Source: Bugulina stolonifera (lineage: Eukaryota > Bryozoa > Gymnolaemata > Cheilostomatida > Bugulidae). Taken from it: a stretch of 64,000 nucleotides of DNA. Shown piece after piece: positions 1-14,500 of the stretch (the stretch's first letter is position 1; the number at the start of each line of letters is the position of its first letter). A model generated the notes under the pieces. That model worked only from the letters and a program-made list of their open reading frames with translations. It was not told where the DNA came from and searched no databases. Where the stretch lies: the NCBI GenBank assembly GCA_935421135.1, contig OW285191.1:14511700-14575699 (forward strand), in the 5' to 3' direction. A program made the position numbers and the translations under genes.

Positions 1-501
1 ATTGGTTAAATCAGTGGTTGGATAGAAAGGGAAAGTAAATGGATGGTATTTCCATGTGCCAATATTTCATGTGAATGTATCTTGTATTTGTGCCAACCCA
101 ATATACCCAGGAAATTTAAGCTCACTCCCTACTTAATGGTGTGACATCATGTATATAGACTAGTGTTATTGCATGTTGTTATTTGCTGTAAGAAATTCAG
201 ACTAGAAAATGCAGGAATTTATTGGACTTAATATATCTGAGACACATAAGCCATAATCGTTCAATTTGGTAGCACTTTTAGATGTCATAGCACAAAACTT
301 TACTATAAGATGACCTATTGGTGCGGAATTGCCCACCCCTGTAGTTCCTTTAAAAAGCAGATAACTCCCTTTGCAGTTATAGTTATACAAAATTGTACTC
401 TCCCTTTACTCCTTTAGATACCAGGAAGTTAAATTATATAAACCTAAAATTATAATCACCATAGTTACAGGCAAATGTAATATTTTCCCTCATTCTTACA
501 G

Positions 502-567
502 ACATCTCCAAAGAAAGTGAAAGCAGATGATACTACTGATGGCAATACTACCGCTGCAGCTGAGTGA
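502..567 (+). CDS. Last coding exon of an unidentified gene (partial)
   Basis: A pyrimidine-rich acceptor ending in CAG at 501 is followed by 21 codons and a TGA at 565-567. In the longest frame the peptide begins TSPKKVKADD and ends NTTAAAE, a lysine/serine then acid and alanine tail as often seen at the end of nuclear proteins. The upstream exons lie outside the window or were not recognisable in the first 490 bases, so the phase cannot be checked. A second frame (DISKESESR then stop) is also possible. A canonical AATAAA lies 440 bases downstream. The exon is a reasonable guess; its function is unknown. Confidence 0.4.
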   Translation, partial: TSPKKVKADDTTDGNTTAAAE

Positions 568-1006
568 AGGATAACTCCAAACAAACCATTGCATCACTTA
601 CCCAAGCAATATTCTCATGTACATTTAATTTGGGGTCAGTATTACTGTTGTCTGAAGCTACTGATAGATACCTGCCTATATAAACTCATCTATTAGCCAG
701 CATACTACCACAGAGCATATTTTCCTGTACTAGACACCATGTGACCATTATTCATTTAATTGTATATAAAATACTTTTATATTAGTTAGTAAGCTGTTGT
801 CTTATCTCCATTAGTTCTATGTTAGCCGTTCATATTTTGACTGATTAAATATACTATAGTTACAACCTAGGATAGCATTGATAGACAAGATATTAAATAA
901 TATAGTATATAGTCAATAGAGGAGGTATGTGTTTTCAGACTGCACTTTAAGCACTGCTACTGTGTATTATTTTATAATGAGGTTAAATATACTGTATATT
1001 GTATGA

Positions 1007-1012
1007 AATAAA
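1007..1012 (+). promoter_or_regulatory. Poly(A) signal AATAAA of the upstream gene
   Basis: A canonical hexamer about 440 bases after the stop at 567, in AT-rich sequence that fits a 3' UTR. It is inferred to end the transcript of the partial gene at the window edge. Confidence 0.45.
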
Positions 1013-4000
1013 AACTGCTACAAATACATGTTATAAAGTCAAGATTGCACTTCATATTCAGAAATATGTGACTGTTATTATTGCTTCATTTATACATCAC
1101 TGTTGTAATTAATACAAAGTAATGAGACCATTTACAGATATGCCTGCCACCTTGTTTTTATATTTGTTGCTTGTTCCAAACAAAGCTCAAAGTTAGCTAG
1201 ATATAGTTGTTCACTATGATATTTTGATTGACTCACAATTTGTAGCACAGTATAGGAGTACAAGTAAATAATAGTATTTTCTCAGCTGTGTCCTTGAGTA
1301 GATCTCACCATCTTGTTGTATGCAGTCTTGGATCTTTTACTCCTAGCTTGCCACATACACACCCAAGGTTACAGTATAGCTTGTACACTGCACCAAAGGG
1401 GTATATTATAGTATATACCCCTTTGCACTGTACAGGCTGTGCCCTGTATATCTTCATGGCAGAAAACCACTGTATTTAGAGTTGTCATAACTTGGACGCG
1501 TGTGGACAATTCGATATTTCCTGCTGTGAATTTCGCAGGTAACAAACCTCTTACGCATGTAGTCATATAATTTATTTGCTTGTCCTATACCAATACTGGT
1601 GACAGAACACTTTAAACAAATACCCGTGTTTAGAATGCTGAACTAGAATTTGAATACTAAACTATATGATTTTAATGACATTGCAATAGAATTTGGACCC
1701 ATATACCAAAGTTCTTGTCAATCCAGAACTTTGTCCATGCAGTAAAGAAAAAACATCCTCTACCTGCCACCGTCTTTGGAACATTTCGGTTTTCGGTGAG
1801 TTCTGTATCCAATCTTGAATCTAATAATATAATTATTAATATTTATAATCTCAATCTGTAACTTAAGTAGTAGAGAGATTTGCCAAGGAATGTCTCAATA
1901 GTAATAGTTATAGTTACTATAATAGTATAGTAATAGTTAGTAAGTATTCTAGATTCGAAATTAATATTATCATTTATGGGGTGAGTAAAACACAGGAGTC
2001 AAAAGCCAAAAGGTGAACCAACTAGAAGAATTAATTTAATAAAAATTAAAATAGCTATGTCATCCCCTCCAAAGAGAAGATCACAAGTAAAGTGGAAAGA
2101 CTAGCCACTCACTCAAAATAGGGTATGGTAGTCAACATCAGTCACAAATTCGTAAATTAAAATAAAAATTAAAAAATTTTATTGTAATTGTTGTCATTTT
2201 TATTAACCTATATTAATATTAGTAGGCCTATATATTAATTTCGTCTACTTATATGCGTGCATTTATTACAATTCATAATAGTTAATAATTATGATCAATT
2301 ATAAATGCTATTGTTACAGAGTAATTACTTTGTATTAAGATAATACTAAATGTGACATATACTAGTAGGCTTATGGTATATTTTGTATTATAAATAATTG
2401 TAATATTGTGTTTAATATTATTATAGATAGGCTAATGAAGTTGAAAACCCATATTGTATTGTTTTAGTTCTATACACACCTCAGAGAGGTGAGGGCAGAA
2501 ACTACACAATATTTGTAATTGAGCAGCAGAAAAGGTAGAAAATAGTAGTCATTCAAGATTGGCTCATGGTGAATCCGACCATCCAAAATACTTGTAAGTG
2601 CCTTCAAAGGAGAAAGACATTATTCTAGCGGATGACATTTAGTTTTCTTTGGTGTTATTTAATAGTGCAGTACATGGTAAGTCCTCCAGGTTTTACTGGA
2701 AGACTCAGTTTTAAGGTCAACTCGAGGGTACTTCTATACCTCCATGTTTTCTCTCGGTTTTATAACATAAGGAATCTCCAACAGTGTTTTGACTAAAATA
2801 GGCAGAATAGTTTCTCATGCAATTATGTCTTTATATTATTTATAGAATTTGAAGTTGGGTATTGAAGTAATCTGCAACTCCATTTGGTTGCAACTTCAGT
2901 TCAAATAATATGTTGAGATATTGCAAATTTAGCATAGTTTTGGACCACCTGAGAAATTTTGGGGGAATTGATGTTTTAATTAAGTTATATTTTACCATCT
3001 TAAAGGTTTTTCACTTGAAGAATCCCTAAAAAAGCGTGCTGATAAAAACCTCTGTGTACTTAACAGGTATCGTACAAGTAATATTCGGGCACAAGATAGT
3101 ATTTTATGTTTAAAGTCACTTCCTGGCTCATGCCAAGTCTTCTGTAGCCAATTGTAGCAACTCCTGGGGTGAGGATGATGAGGAGGGGGTCAAAAGCAAG
3201 TTGAATTGTCGTGTTTAGAGCATGTTAGTCACAAGGCGAAATTAAAGCGCAGCTCCATTCAAGGGACCAACTCACTAGTATTTTTATTCCAAACCAGTTG
3301 TAACACTCTTTTGAGAAAAGGCATCATAAACCATAATAGGCAAGACTCTCCATTAGACTACTAGTATATAGTCATATAAGCCTACAAACACCTTCTGGAA
3401 TCTGGAATAATCATTTCTTTATAAAAACTTTCAATTACCGCAACTATTCTCACAATATTATTATATACAATGTATATCTGCATTCCTTGATTGTATATAA
3501 ATGTGTATGGACATGTATATTTTTTATGAATTCATGTCAACAAACACACAGCTGCTGATACAATTGTCATGAGAAATAATCCATGCACTGATATAATGAG
3601 TGTACAAGTCTGTGATTACTAATCAAACCACCCAGTCATCCTCAGTACATCAAGTATTGCTCAGTCACACACCTTATATTACTCATTGACCATGCAAGCA
3701 GGACATTTACTGTGCAGGAATAATAGGTCCATAAGGTGTAGCAGGGCTTGATAGCATAATCAATAAATAAACTTATTATAGCAAGTACATGTACATGTAT
3801 GTGGCCTATTGGGAGTGTTATAAATTATGCTACTTCCCTAGAATGTATTCCTCAGCTGTGACTCAAATTGCCCTTCTAGAAATTTTATGGTTTGGACTTT
3901 GTGACAAGGCAATAAAATAAACTACAACATTTCACAGGATGGCAGGGTTGCTTCCTTCCACTACGAGTGTATATGAAGCAGTGTATCTACAGAATACAGT

Positions 4001-4865
4001 AGATAATGCTCATCAAGATATATTATATTCAACAGTCTAAGAAAAATAAGGTTACACTAAGCCTACATTGTGTTAGAGTGTGACATCAGATACCTTCTTT
4101 ACCTTACTACAAATATACTTATAACATAATCAAAAAATATATAATATACTCTTATGTTAGGCACATGGAATAATTGTAAATACATTACGTTTAAGCTGGC
4201 CAGATACGTCATTTAGTACAAGAGCCAGTTTAATCGAATCAGATGTCCATTTTAGCTTGGATATCACATCCATGCTATCTAACATGGACATGCCAATAAA
4301 CGTTGAAAGGCATAGAGTATAACTATTTCCAAGTGTATACATCATAATGCTCATAAAATATCTGGGTTTCTAAAGACAAGTAATATTATACTCTAATTTA
4401 TCTACGAGTATCACGTTTCACATACCATGTTTACATTCATCACCATTTTAAACTTGTAATATTAGATTATTTAAGTTGTGGCTAGCTCAGACTACCTTGT
4501 TAATTAACAATATTTGTAATTATGGTAAAGTTGTTCTATCAGTGCTGTCTCCATGGAAACACTTCTTTTTAAATTACTTGTCTACTGTTTTAATTTAGAT
4601 TAAACTTCCTGTTCTACTTGTATCTACACGCATAGTAGCTAATTAGATAGCTAAACTGATTACTGTAACATCTACGTATGTAGTTGGCTCAAGGTTTGTA
4701 TACTATGTAAATCAATATCATAGTTATAAACGTACATCTAGTTATTAATACAGCATGAGTGTTATATTAGTATATATATGTGTGTGTGCAGTGTATGTAG
4801 TAGTATATACGTTATGTAATACAGTGTGTTATACAGGTAGCAGTCAAAGTGTCTAAGATAGGAGG
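1013..4865. other. Intergenic, AT-rich, no convincing gene
   Basis: I see no exon series on either strand. The stretch contains a 55-bp palindrome near 1381-1435, several TACATGTA motifs (for example around 3786-3799) and one 65-codon minus-strand frame at 4157-4354 with no splice or family support. The end of the stretch is presumably promoter sequence for the transcript that starts near 4.8 kb. Confidence 0.6.
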
Positions 4866-4932
4866 ATGCCTGGGTTGTTCCACCGTATGAAGGAGGATGA
4901 CGATGACGAGATGGAGATCGTTGTCAGAACAG
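4866..4932 (+). CDS. Candidate alternative first exon of the M13 peptidase gene
   Basis: An ATG in a good context (GGAGGATGCC) opens 22 codons, MPGLFHRM then an acidic run and EIVVRT, and ends with one extra G before a consensus donor GTACGG. The phase (one base carried over) and the last base are the same as in the exon at 7287-7482, so it could splice straight to the next peptidase exon at 7687 and give a second cytoplasmic tail. Vertebrate ECE1 makes isoforms in this way from alternative promoters. The coding nature is inferred from phase and context only. Confidence 0.45.
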
Positions 4933-7286
4933 GTACGGATTAACTAGATATACATTGTATACCATAATATACAGTAACATACCGTAATAATAATATATCA
5001 TATGTACACTATAACTTATTTATATACTATGCTAATATGCTTGCATCTACATGTGATAGCCTACTATAAGATACAATGTATATTACTGTCATCCAGTAGT
5101 GGGTGAGCTGGTTCTATAGTAAAAAGCAGGAGGTTAGCCTTAGAAATTCTCTGCAAGCACGCACACAAAATTCAGGGATGAAAAATGTCCCATATGGGTA
5201 TTGTGCACGCTACCAAAGGTGGAATGTCATAACAACATGGCGACTGTATTTGTGGGCACACTTGATCTCCTATCTTCCTCTACTTTCTGTGTGTGAACAT
5301 GGGTAGTGTCCTTCTGGGCATTGATCATGTATCACATACACTTGGTTATGATGGCCAGCCTCAACATATAATTACCATAGTTTATCAGCAACTTAACTGA
5401 ACAGTAACTTGTATAAGTATAGCTGTGTATGTAACAGTGTAACAGCTACATGGTACGTGTACGTTCTAATGTCTACATTGCCTGCCTTTCAAATGTCAGG
5501 TTTGATGGAACCGCAAATCTGGCACACATGCTGTGTTATAGCTCTGTAGTATGACGTACTACCAACTTGGCATATTGGAATTAACGATTCTAATTGTTTA
5601 CCATTCACTATTCAACTAATAAGATCACCTGACATATTTTAGCTTTTGTAGAATTTGTATAATTTGAATATAGCCACACATACGGGGTTTATTCCTATTT
5701 CTCTTAGCAGGTAAATCTCCCAGTTACTAGTCTGTCTCAAAACAGTAGTTCTATTGGAGCATCATCTAACAGTCTTGATCCAAACAGGACTAAAATTATC
5801 TGAAAAGTCAATCGAACCTTCATAATTATTTATACTAAAATAATATATTCCCAAGCTAATAGAGTTTAGTAGAAGTTATATCCCCCTGTTAAATGGTAAT
5901 CGAATGTGAACACGACTTCAAAGATTTTGAATTGATGGGCCACAAAGTAAAATACACGTCGGTGTGGAATTTTTATGCAGCTGGCATTTGATAAGCAATG
6001 GTATTTTTTCACTGTGTCCAACCCTTGTTACTTGATTTCTTCTCCTCTGTTGCCTCAAGATTCAGGCAGTTGGTTACAAACAGCAAAGTCGTACAATTAA
6101 AGTAATATGTTTGTTCCAGTGTAAGTCTGCTTTTCTCTCCTTGAGTTCACAGAAACCAAGGAGTGTGCTTGGTTCCTTGCATCAGCTGGTGCCACAACTC
6201 TAGTTGTGTGCTATGGTTTTATAACCAGCTCTATGGTAATAGTAACAGTACATAACAGTAGGCCTATTGTATAATAATATTATTCTTTTATTCACAGATG
6301 GGAGTTGTGTTCACAATTAAGATAATTAAGTAGCATTAGAAGATAACTCCTTGATTACAAAGCAAATCAAAGTTCAATAAATAAATAACTGTGGTGTAAT
6401 TAGAAACTGTATGATAGACTATAATTGCACATGATTAGTCTGTAGCTCAGTGTTTATGTCCGCCACTAGCAGGAATTGGTCTACTATAATATAGTACTAC
6501 ATACGTGTAGCCTATAGTAAAATAGTATAATTTTAATTACGCTGTGTTATGTGATTATATAAATAAAACTTCACCTCTATCCTATAGGCTATATTTACTT
6601 ATGGTAGAGTAAAAATACCAAAATACTGGTCTATTGCTGTCAAACCACTATAATACTGTTAGTATAGCAGATGCAGATACTTGAGTACTTTGAGTACTGT
6701 TATAATTATTTGTATAAATTAGGTGTATATTGTAACTCTCCTAGTTTACTGTACCTTTACTGGACAGTTAGCTACTACCTATAAGTTGTTTATGATTGTG
6801 TTACAAAAGTACACATCAGACGTACGTGCTACACCTGCAGGTTACCCCTGCTTATATCTATATATATACATGTCGTTGTAATAAATATGTTTGAACGAAG
6901 GTATAATACAAGAAACAAACACCGTGTCTGGGAAAGGTGATCAATCACGGGCAATGATTGGATATATTACAACACGTTGTTCACTTATTCGTTCATTCGC
7001 AGTGGAGCCTTTGAAAAAGGAAATGTTATGCATGAATTATCTAGCAGCTTAACATATAAAGAGTATTCACATTACTGCAGTTGAACTGCAAAGAGTTAAT
7101 ATTGCTACACTGTTTGGTACATGTATTGAAGTGCTGTACAATGGGTAGTTATTAGCACTCTAGAGGCTATGCCCTCTTCTAGTTAATACAGAGAACTACA
7201 GATAGAGAGGGTCATTACACGTACACTGACGAGTTGAGTGTCCTACATGTACCTAGTGGCAATGCTGTGAAGCTCACAGCCTGCTA

Positions 7287-10200
7287 ATGGGAAACACTCA
7301 TAGCAACAGCCCGAGACGTACCTCATCTCCGAGGCAACCATTACCACCGAAGACTTCACTATATACGTCTGTACCGGCTGAGGACTGTGTAAAAGAGGTT
7401 ATAAGGAACAGAGTATATGAGAACGGATACAACTCGATAGCGGGCTCCGAAGCAGAAAGCATCGATGAAATGGTGGTGGAAGGTCTGATGTAGCAGTTTA
7501 TGAATCAGAGATATTAATCAAGCGGCACAGACTAATCCTTCTGTTATGGTCACATATTTTCATGTAAAACCTGCTGGCATTCACCAAATCAGATTTGGAG
7601 AGGTTCAATATTGTCTACATTCTTATGTATATCACAGAACTTGTTTTATGTAGAATTAGACTTAGGTTTATACTTTCATCTTGTAGAATCTGGATCTATG
7701 AGTTCCGAATGCTGCGGTCAGAGAGTCAACCGATGTTGCCTCGGTACAATCGCTCTGCAATGTATAATCATCTTGGCGCTGTTTATAGCCCTGACTGTCA
7801 CACATGTTAAAATCATTTACCGTACTAAAGAACTACAGGAAAAAGAAGTAAGTACCACAAGCTAGTCTGTAGCTTAATAGAACAGATTTTACCATTAGCC
7901 TAGGCTTGGTTTCAGAATGGATGGGGATGCAGGTAAGTGATGGTAGAACTTGGACCAGGTTATCAGACGCAGTCGTATTGTCAATTGCAATCATCAATAT
8001 GATAGTGTCAGTGTTCAGCTAGTAGCTCTATATGCATGTTGTTTATTCAAATTACGTGCATGAAGGCTTTCAATGACTTCTCATTCTGTTTTGTTAAGGA
8101 GTTAGTTTGTAAAACTGAGGAATGTCTGACCGCTGCTGGAGACATCATTGGTAACATGAACACAGACATTGATCCTTGTGAGGATTTCTATACCTATGCC
8201 TGCGGTAATTTCATAGAGAAACAGTTCCTGCGACCTGCCGAGAGCACAGTGACCTATTTTAGACTACTATCAGAGGATAACTCCAAAATCATATACAAGG
8301 TAAGGAGTTAGCACTAGTATACCTTTATACTCCTGGTAAAAGAAGGTTCATAATTTTGAAATCCAGTCCTAATAAACTGTGTAGTTCTGTCTAATTTTTA
8401 TGATAAATGTTTCTGTTCATTCACTTGTTGCTCTGACTTGCACCCTAATTACATCTGTAAGCATGGTGTGTGGTGTGCGGTGTGCTGGTAGTTAATTAAA
8501 TGAATAGTGTCTTAATACGACTATTGACTTTGCTTTCACAGGAGTTGTCTGACCTCAACAAAACTTCCATATTTGGTGAAAGCAGCACATCTCTAGTCAA
8601 GTTGAAATCTTTGAATAAAATGTGTATGGACGTGAACAAGCTACAGAAAGTTGGTCACAAACCCCTTGAGGATGTAAGTACTGATCCTACATACTACACA
8701 GCATGCTGTACTAGTAGAGGTGGCCCCGGTCTGTATCATGTTTACATGCATGGCCAACTGTGAGGCCAACATGATCATGTGATCATGTGATCCTCGAAAG
8801 TACTGAAGCTAAGTTGTTTCTTCAGAGATATTTGACTTATATAAAATTCTACCATGTACTAGTTATAGTCATATTCCTCAATGACGCACCGAGTCAAATA
8901 GGGAACCACCAATGAGTTTTTGGATTTTTGGATTTTCACACACATCCTCATGTCTGTACCAGATTCCAGCTGTACGCCATGTAGGCCTACATTGTATAAC
9001 TAACATGTGTATAAGCTTAATGTCATTGTGAGTGTGATACTGCTTCATGTTTGTAGCACCTCTTTGTATTGGTTGTTACTACCAGTAGATTTGTCCCACC
9101 ATTTCTATTATAAACGCTAATATATGGCCATCACATGATACATTTAGGCTGTATGCAGTACCCATTATACTGTACTAGTTGTATTATACAAGCAGTGTTC
9201 ACAGGTTACATACTGTATAGGCGCCCTTGTTATAGCACAATACTGTAACAACTAACAAATTTAATTTAATTGAACTTTATATTGTGCCAAAATTAAAATA
9301 ATATAATATTTTATATGGTACTTGTGAGTACACTCACCATACCGCTACTCCACTCCCTCTAACCAACCATACACTCATGTGTTCTAGTTTTACTAACATA
9401 TATCACATTAATATTAATTCGTAATGTGAACTGCTTCACTTTGGTGACAGGAGCATAGATAATTATGACAGATGGGCTTACAGTTGTTCTACATCAGATG
9501 TGGATACCCTGTAGCCTAATGTAAGGGTTAGCTAATAGTACAAAATGCATTTACAGGCTATGCAGGAGTTTGGAGTTTGGCCAATCAAAACAGGAGAGTT
9601 CAATGAGTCCAGTTGGAACTTCACAGACCAGTTGGCTAGACTCCATCTGTATGGGTTGTCCCCTCTCTTCGCTCTATCAGTAAACATTGATGAGAGGAAC
9701 AACTCAGTCAATGTATTAAATGTGAGTAATATGGCTCAGTCAATGTATTAAATGTGAGTAATAAGGCTACAATATAGTAAGAAGCACAGGCTTGTATATG
9801 ATCACTGATCAATTCGGTAAATGAAACTCATTCATAATGTAAGTATCATGGTCCTGTAGTTGATAGAAGTCTGTCCCTCACACCTTGCATTTGTCATTTA
9901 TCAACTGTGTCACACACATTATCATACACAGTAGAATTAGGTGCAATAACTAATTAAGAAGACAACTTCTCTATCCGAAATTTGAATAACTATTCAACTA
10001 TTCAAATTGCGTTTACCTCAGGCTTTCCCACTCACAGAATATTTTACTTTACTTTGCAGTAATACTATTACTCTTTGGTATAAATGCACGTAGCATTGCT
10101 ATTGGTTGTTTATCTATGACAGTGCAACAATTTACACTCATTGGTATATTTTGTACATGCAGATGATGTATTATTTAGCTGTATCAACATGGCCTGACGC

Positions 10201-11537
10201 TATCGTCTGAGAAAGCATATAACTTGACTCACAATCATACAGAGAATAAAGAGAAGAGAGATGCTTTAGTCAACTACGGAGTGGAGGTAGGCTCATCAGC
10301 CACAGGACTATGTTAACTTGATATAATGTACTCAAATACAGTGCCATACAATATATTGGTATCAAATAGACTTAGAAGGTCTCATTAGCAATATCAGAAC
10401 AGAAGTACAGTACAATATACATGTATATATAGCTCTTTAGTTTCACCACTGTAAGTATGAATACAACTGTTCCGTATCGATTTGTTTATTTGATGGAGCT
10501 ATCTTTATAGTTTCATTTCTTATAGAGCTGGTTAGCCTGTGAATCTACTACTCGCATATAATAACTAAACCAGATTTACTGCACGATGCTGAAGATAATA
10601 ATGTACCCTACAATCACTTAGGCTATGTATGTTGTCAGGTGGGGCGGCTACTAGGGGCCGATGAAGCTGCGACTAGGCCCGTCATGGAGGAGATCTATGA
10701 ATTGGAGTCTAAGCTAGCAGCTATATTTATGCCCTCTGAGTATATACGAGATCCTAGTAAATCCTACCACAAGGTAATTAGAGGATGTGATGTCACTATG
10801 TACTGTGTATCTTATTTACCCTAGCTCTTTCTGCTACTAGAGCAATAGTGAAGAATTTTTTGTAGCCTTGGAAATTTATTTGTGATAGAGGCAATTAGAT
10901 TGGGAGAATTATTGAGAATGTTATAGGGGTGACAACCTCGCTTGCTTCAGTTTTGGTAAAGAGTCCATACTCTCTCCAATATCTGCATTCAGCTCGAGCC
11001 ACTTTTGGTATTTGTTCTTCTCTTCTATACATGTAATGCATTCATTCTTGCTTCTTGCACCAGACAGCTTAGTTGTAATTGATCAAAGAGATTGACGTTA
11101 AATGTCCTTCACCTTCTATTTACAGGTATCCATCTCAGACATGCAAGAAATCTTTGGTACAAACATTGAATTGCTTAAGTTTCTAAATTATGTAACAGAT
11201 AGGAATGATTTCACTCCAAGCTACAGGCTGGTTACATCGACTAAACCATATTTTGATCATCTGAATACTGTGCTCAACGAATACTTACAAGGTGATAAGA
11301 AGAGGTAAGATATGGTTGCTTTAACTTTATAACATTTGTCAGTGTTATACTATTTTAAAATAGATTGATTATAGCAACTTCGTAACTTGTGCCTGTGCAG
11401 GACCAAGTACTTTGTATAGCGATATTCTTTTCATTTATAATTTGTAGATTATAGTGAACTGTTATCTGACAGGTCTTTGGCCTTCAGTTATTAAAATAGT
11501 ATGTGTATGACTGATTGATTGATTAATTAATTGGTTT

Positions 11538-11579
<42 letters not shown>

Positions 11580-14500
11580 GATTCAATGTAGTGTAAATCG
11601 CCATGTTCTGTGTTGATAGTATACTCAAAGTCATTGATTGCTCTGCTTTTTGCTTATAGTTATTTTCTGTTTGTTTACAAGACAACACTACTAACAGGTT
11701 GCGTAATATTTATTATTAAATTTTAGAATAATGAGCAACTACTTGAGTTGGTATTTCATACACAGAAGCGTGGAATATTTAGGCTCAGATTTTCAGTATG
11801 CCAAGTTAATCTTAACAAGCGTTACTGCAGGTAAGTAAACATCTTTTTTTTGTGATTACCTGCTTGTAGAATTGATTGGTAGTCGAATTTCATTGCTAAA
11901 TTTAAATTTTCAAAGTTTGCTCTATCTATATAGCATAAACATACATGTATTATTATATATTGAGATATGGATGAATGTACTTGATGATCCTACTCAATGT
12001 TAAATATAAAAATGATAATACGTACATGTATGATGGATGCCAATCATACTACTCTTAGACTGTTGAAAATAGACCTCTGCATAGCTGTGCACAACTCTTG
12101 TTTTTCTATTAACCGTTCAATCGTATTCCGAGTCGCGTTACGTTGTGTATTTAGTTTATATTGATTGCAGGAGTGAACAGTATAGATGAGAGATGGAAAG
12201 TCTGTACCAACAGTATGAATGAAGTTATGGGAAGGGTTACTGGTGCTATATTTATTGAGGGCAGATTTGGCAAGAAGGACAGAGATTCTGTAAGTACAAT
12301 CGATCAGTATATTGGCGATGATCCATTATTTTTCATGCCTGTTTGAAATGGATATATACAGTATATAGCGAATGTACAATATTCACTAAATTTCTTGTTT
12401 ATTTTTGTATGATATTAGCTATAAGATACAGTATTTGGGTGTGCGAGCTATGAACTATCTTCAGGAATGACAACTCCAAGGTTCACACAATATGTTGCCT
12501 TTAAACCTGCCAATGATAGCAATACAACTCACACATGTTTGATGGTGAATTGAATGAGAAGTATGGCAACTCTGGGTCTGTCATAAAATTCTAAAAGCTG
12601 ACAACATAGGCTAGCATAAAAACAAAGGCGGTGTGCGGAACTATGAGTTAATCATTTTAGCGGATTATTTGCAGTTTTAAACTTAATTTGTTTAAAATAA
12701 TTTAGTCTGATGTTATATGACCGCTATGTATTGTTGCATAGTATTTTATTTATTTGTTTTCTAGTAGATCAGCTATCATAGTTTTTTGCTCAACTTTTAT
12801 TTGTAGGTCACTGACATAGTAAATCGTGTCAGAGATACCCTAATTGATAATTTCCATGGGTATAAATGGATGGATGAACAGACAGCAAATACTGCAGTGA
12901 AAAAAGCTAGAAACATCACAACTAGGATTGGCTTTCCCGATTACATAACAAAGGCTAAAGAACTAGACGGGTACTATGAGAAGTTTATTGTTTCCGAAAG
13001 TTACTTTAACACACTGTTAGCATATCGGCGCTGGTTTCGAAGACTTACCTCAGCAAAGCTAGACAAACCTCCAGATCCTACAGAGTAAGTTGGTTTGTTT
13101 TACTGATTGGAATGAATGGTTTTAAAATATTGTAGCTAATGTGACTCATGCAATTGCTAAAACTAAAATCGGCAAATTAGAAGTTGTCCACCACCTGTAT
13201 TTTTCAACTGTGTCGAATTCATAACTTTGGAAATCATGTTGTTGACCGTGGGCTTTTCCTTGAGAATTTCCAGTCTGAGCTGTTATTTGCTAACATATCA
13301 GATGCAGATAATTAAAAAAACTCAACCAACTGATGCCTTTAGTTGGTATCAGATTTCCACCTATTCTAGACGGACATGTGAGTGTGTATAAGCTTATATA
13401 ACTGTGATGTATATACATTGTACATATAAATGTATATTGTTTAGATGGCAGATGACAGCTGGAGAGGTAAATGCCTACTACCACCCTACACACAATAATG
13501 TCGTTCTACCAGCTGGTATATTACGTAGACCCTTCTATGATATCAACCTGCCTCTGTAAGTGAATACTTGTAGAGTAAATAGTGATCCTTAGACCACCTA
13601 TTAGCAGGGTGTCAATGACTACTTGTTAAATAGCTTTCACCCTGCTGTACAAAAACAAAATGGAGTGACTTCCAAAACCTATAAAAGTAAAATATTTGTT
13701 ACCCTTAGCGCTTAACTGTCAGATCCTATCATATTCTACGTGGAAATGTATGTGTTCTATTGAGTTTTACGAAATGGAGGGCACATGAATCTACCGCTCA
13801 TAACATTTTCCATTCTTTCTCTCCTTGTAGTGTAATGAATAGATATAAAATTGTTTCAATGTTGTAGAGCCTGGAACTTTGGTAGCATGGGTTCTGTGAT
13901 AGGCCACGAGATATCCCACGGATTTGATGATCAAGGGTCTCAGTTTGACGTTCATGGTAACCTTGTCAACTGGTGGACCAATTCCTCTGCTACTGGGTTC
14001 TCCAGGGTCACTCAGTGCTTTGTAGATCAGTACTCCAAGTATGACGTGGCTGGAACTCCTGTAAGTTTAGCCTGTGGTAATTTCATTAATTTTAATTTAT
14101 TATATTGGAGACTAAAATATAAATTGGTAAATCAATAGCTATTTTCGGTACACTCAGCTGCACCAAATATGTATTTGTTTCGTGTAAAAAATTGAACTAG
14201 GAACTTCAGGCTGGTAAAGTTTAAATACTCGTACATTGTGCAATATTCTAAACTCTCCCATTCTTCTCTCTACTGACTTGATAAAAGGGCTTCACAACGA
14301 TACATTACATATCATGTAAAGGCTGAAATAGCATGTTCTAGACAATACCAATCGTTTTCGTGTATTCATAACTGTTTTGACTATTGATAAGAATTCTAAA
14401 CTTTTTGCAAAATGAGAGAGGACAACTCTAGTTAACCTGCACTCTGTGGGCCTAACAGCTGAAAGACCAGCATGTTTGTCCAAATGGCCTCCAGTATAAC

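Noticed and set aside
4157..4354. A 65-codon minus-strand frame
   Set aside because: It has a plausible composition but no splice partners, no family match that I recognise, and no neighbouring exons.
13831..13867. Earlier splice acceptor (CCTTGTAG) before the zinc-motif exon of the peptidase
   Set aside because: Its use would bring an in-frame TAG before the HEISH motif. The acceptor ending at 13867 keeps the frame.
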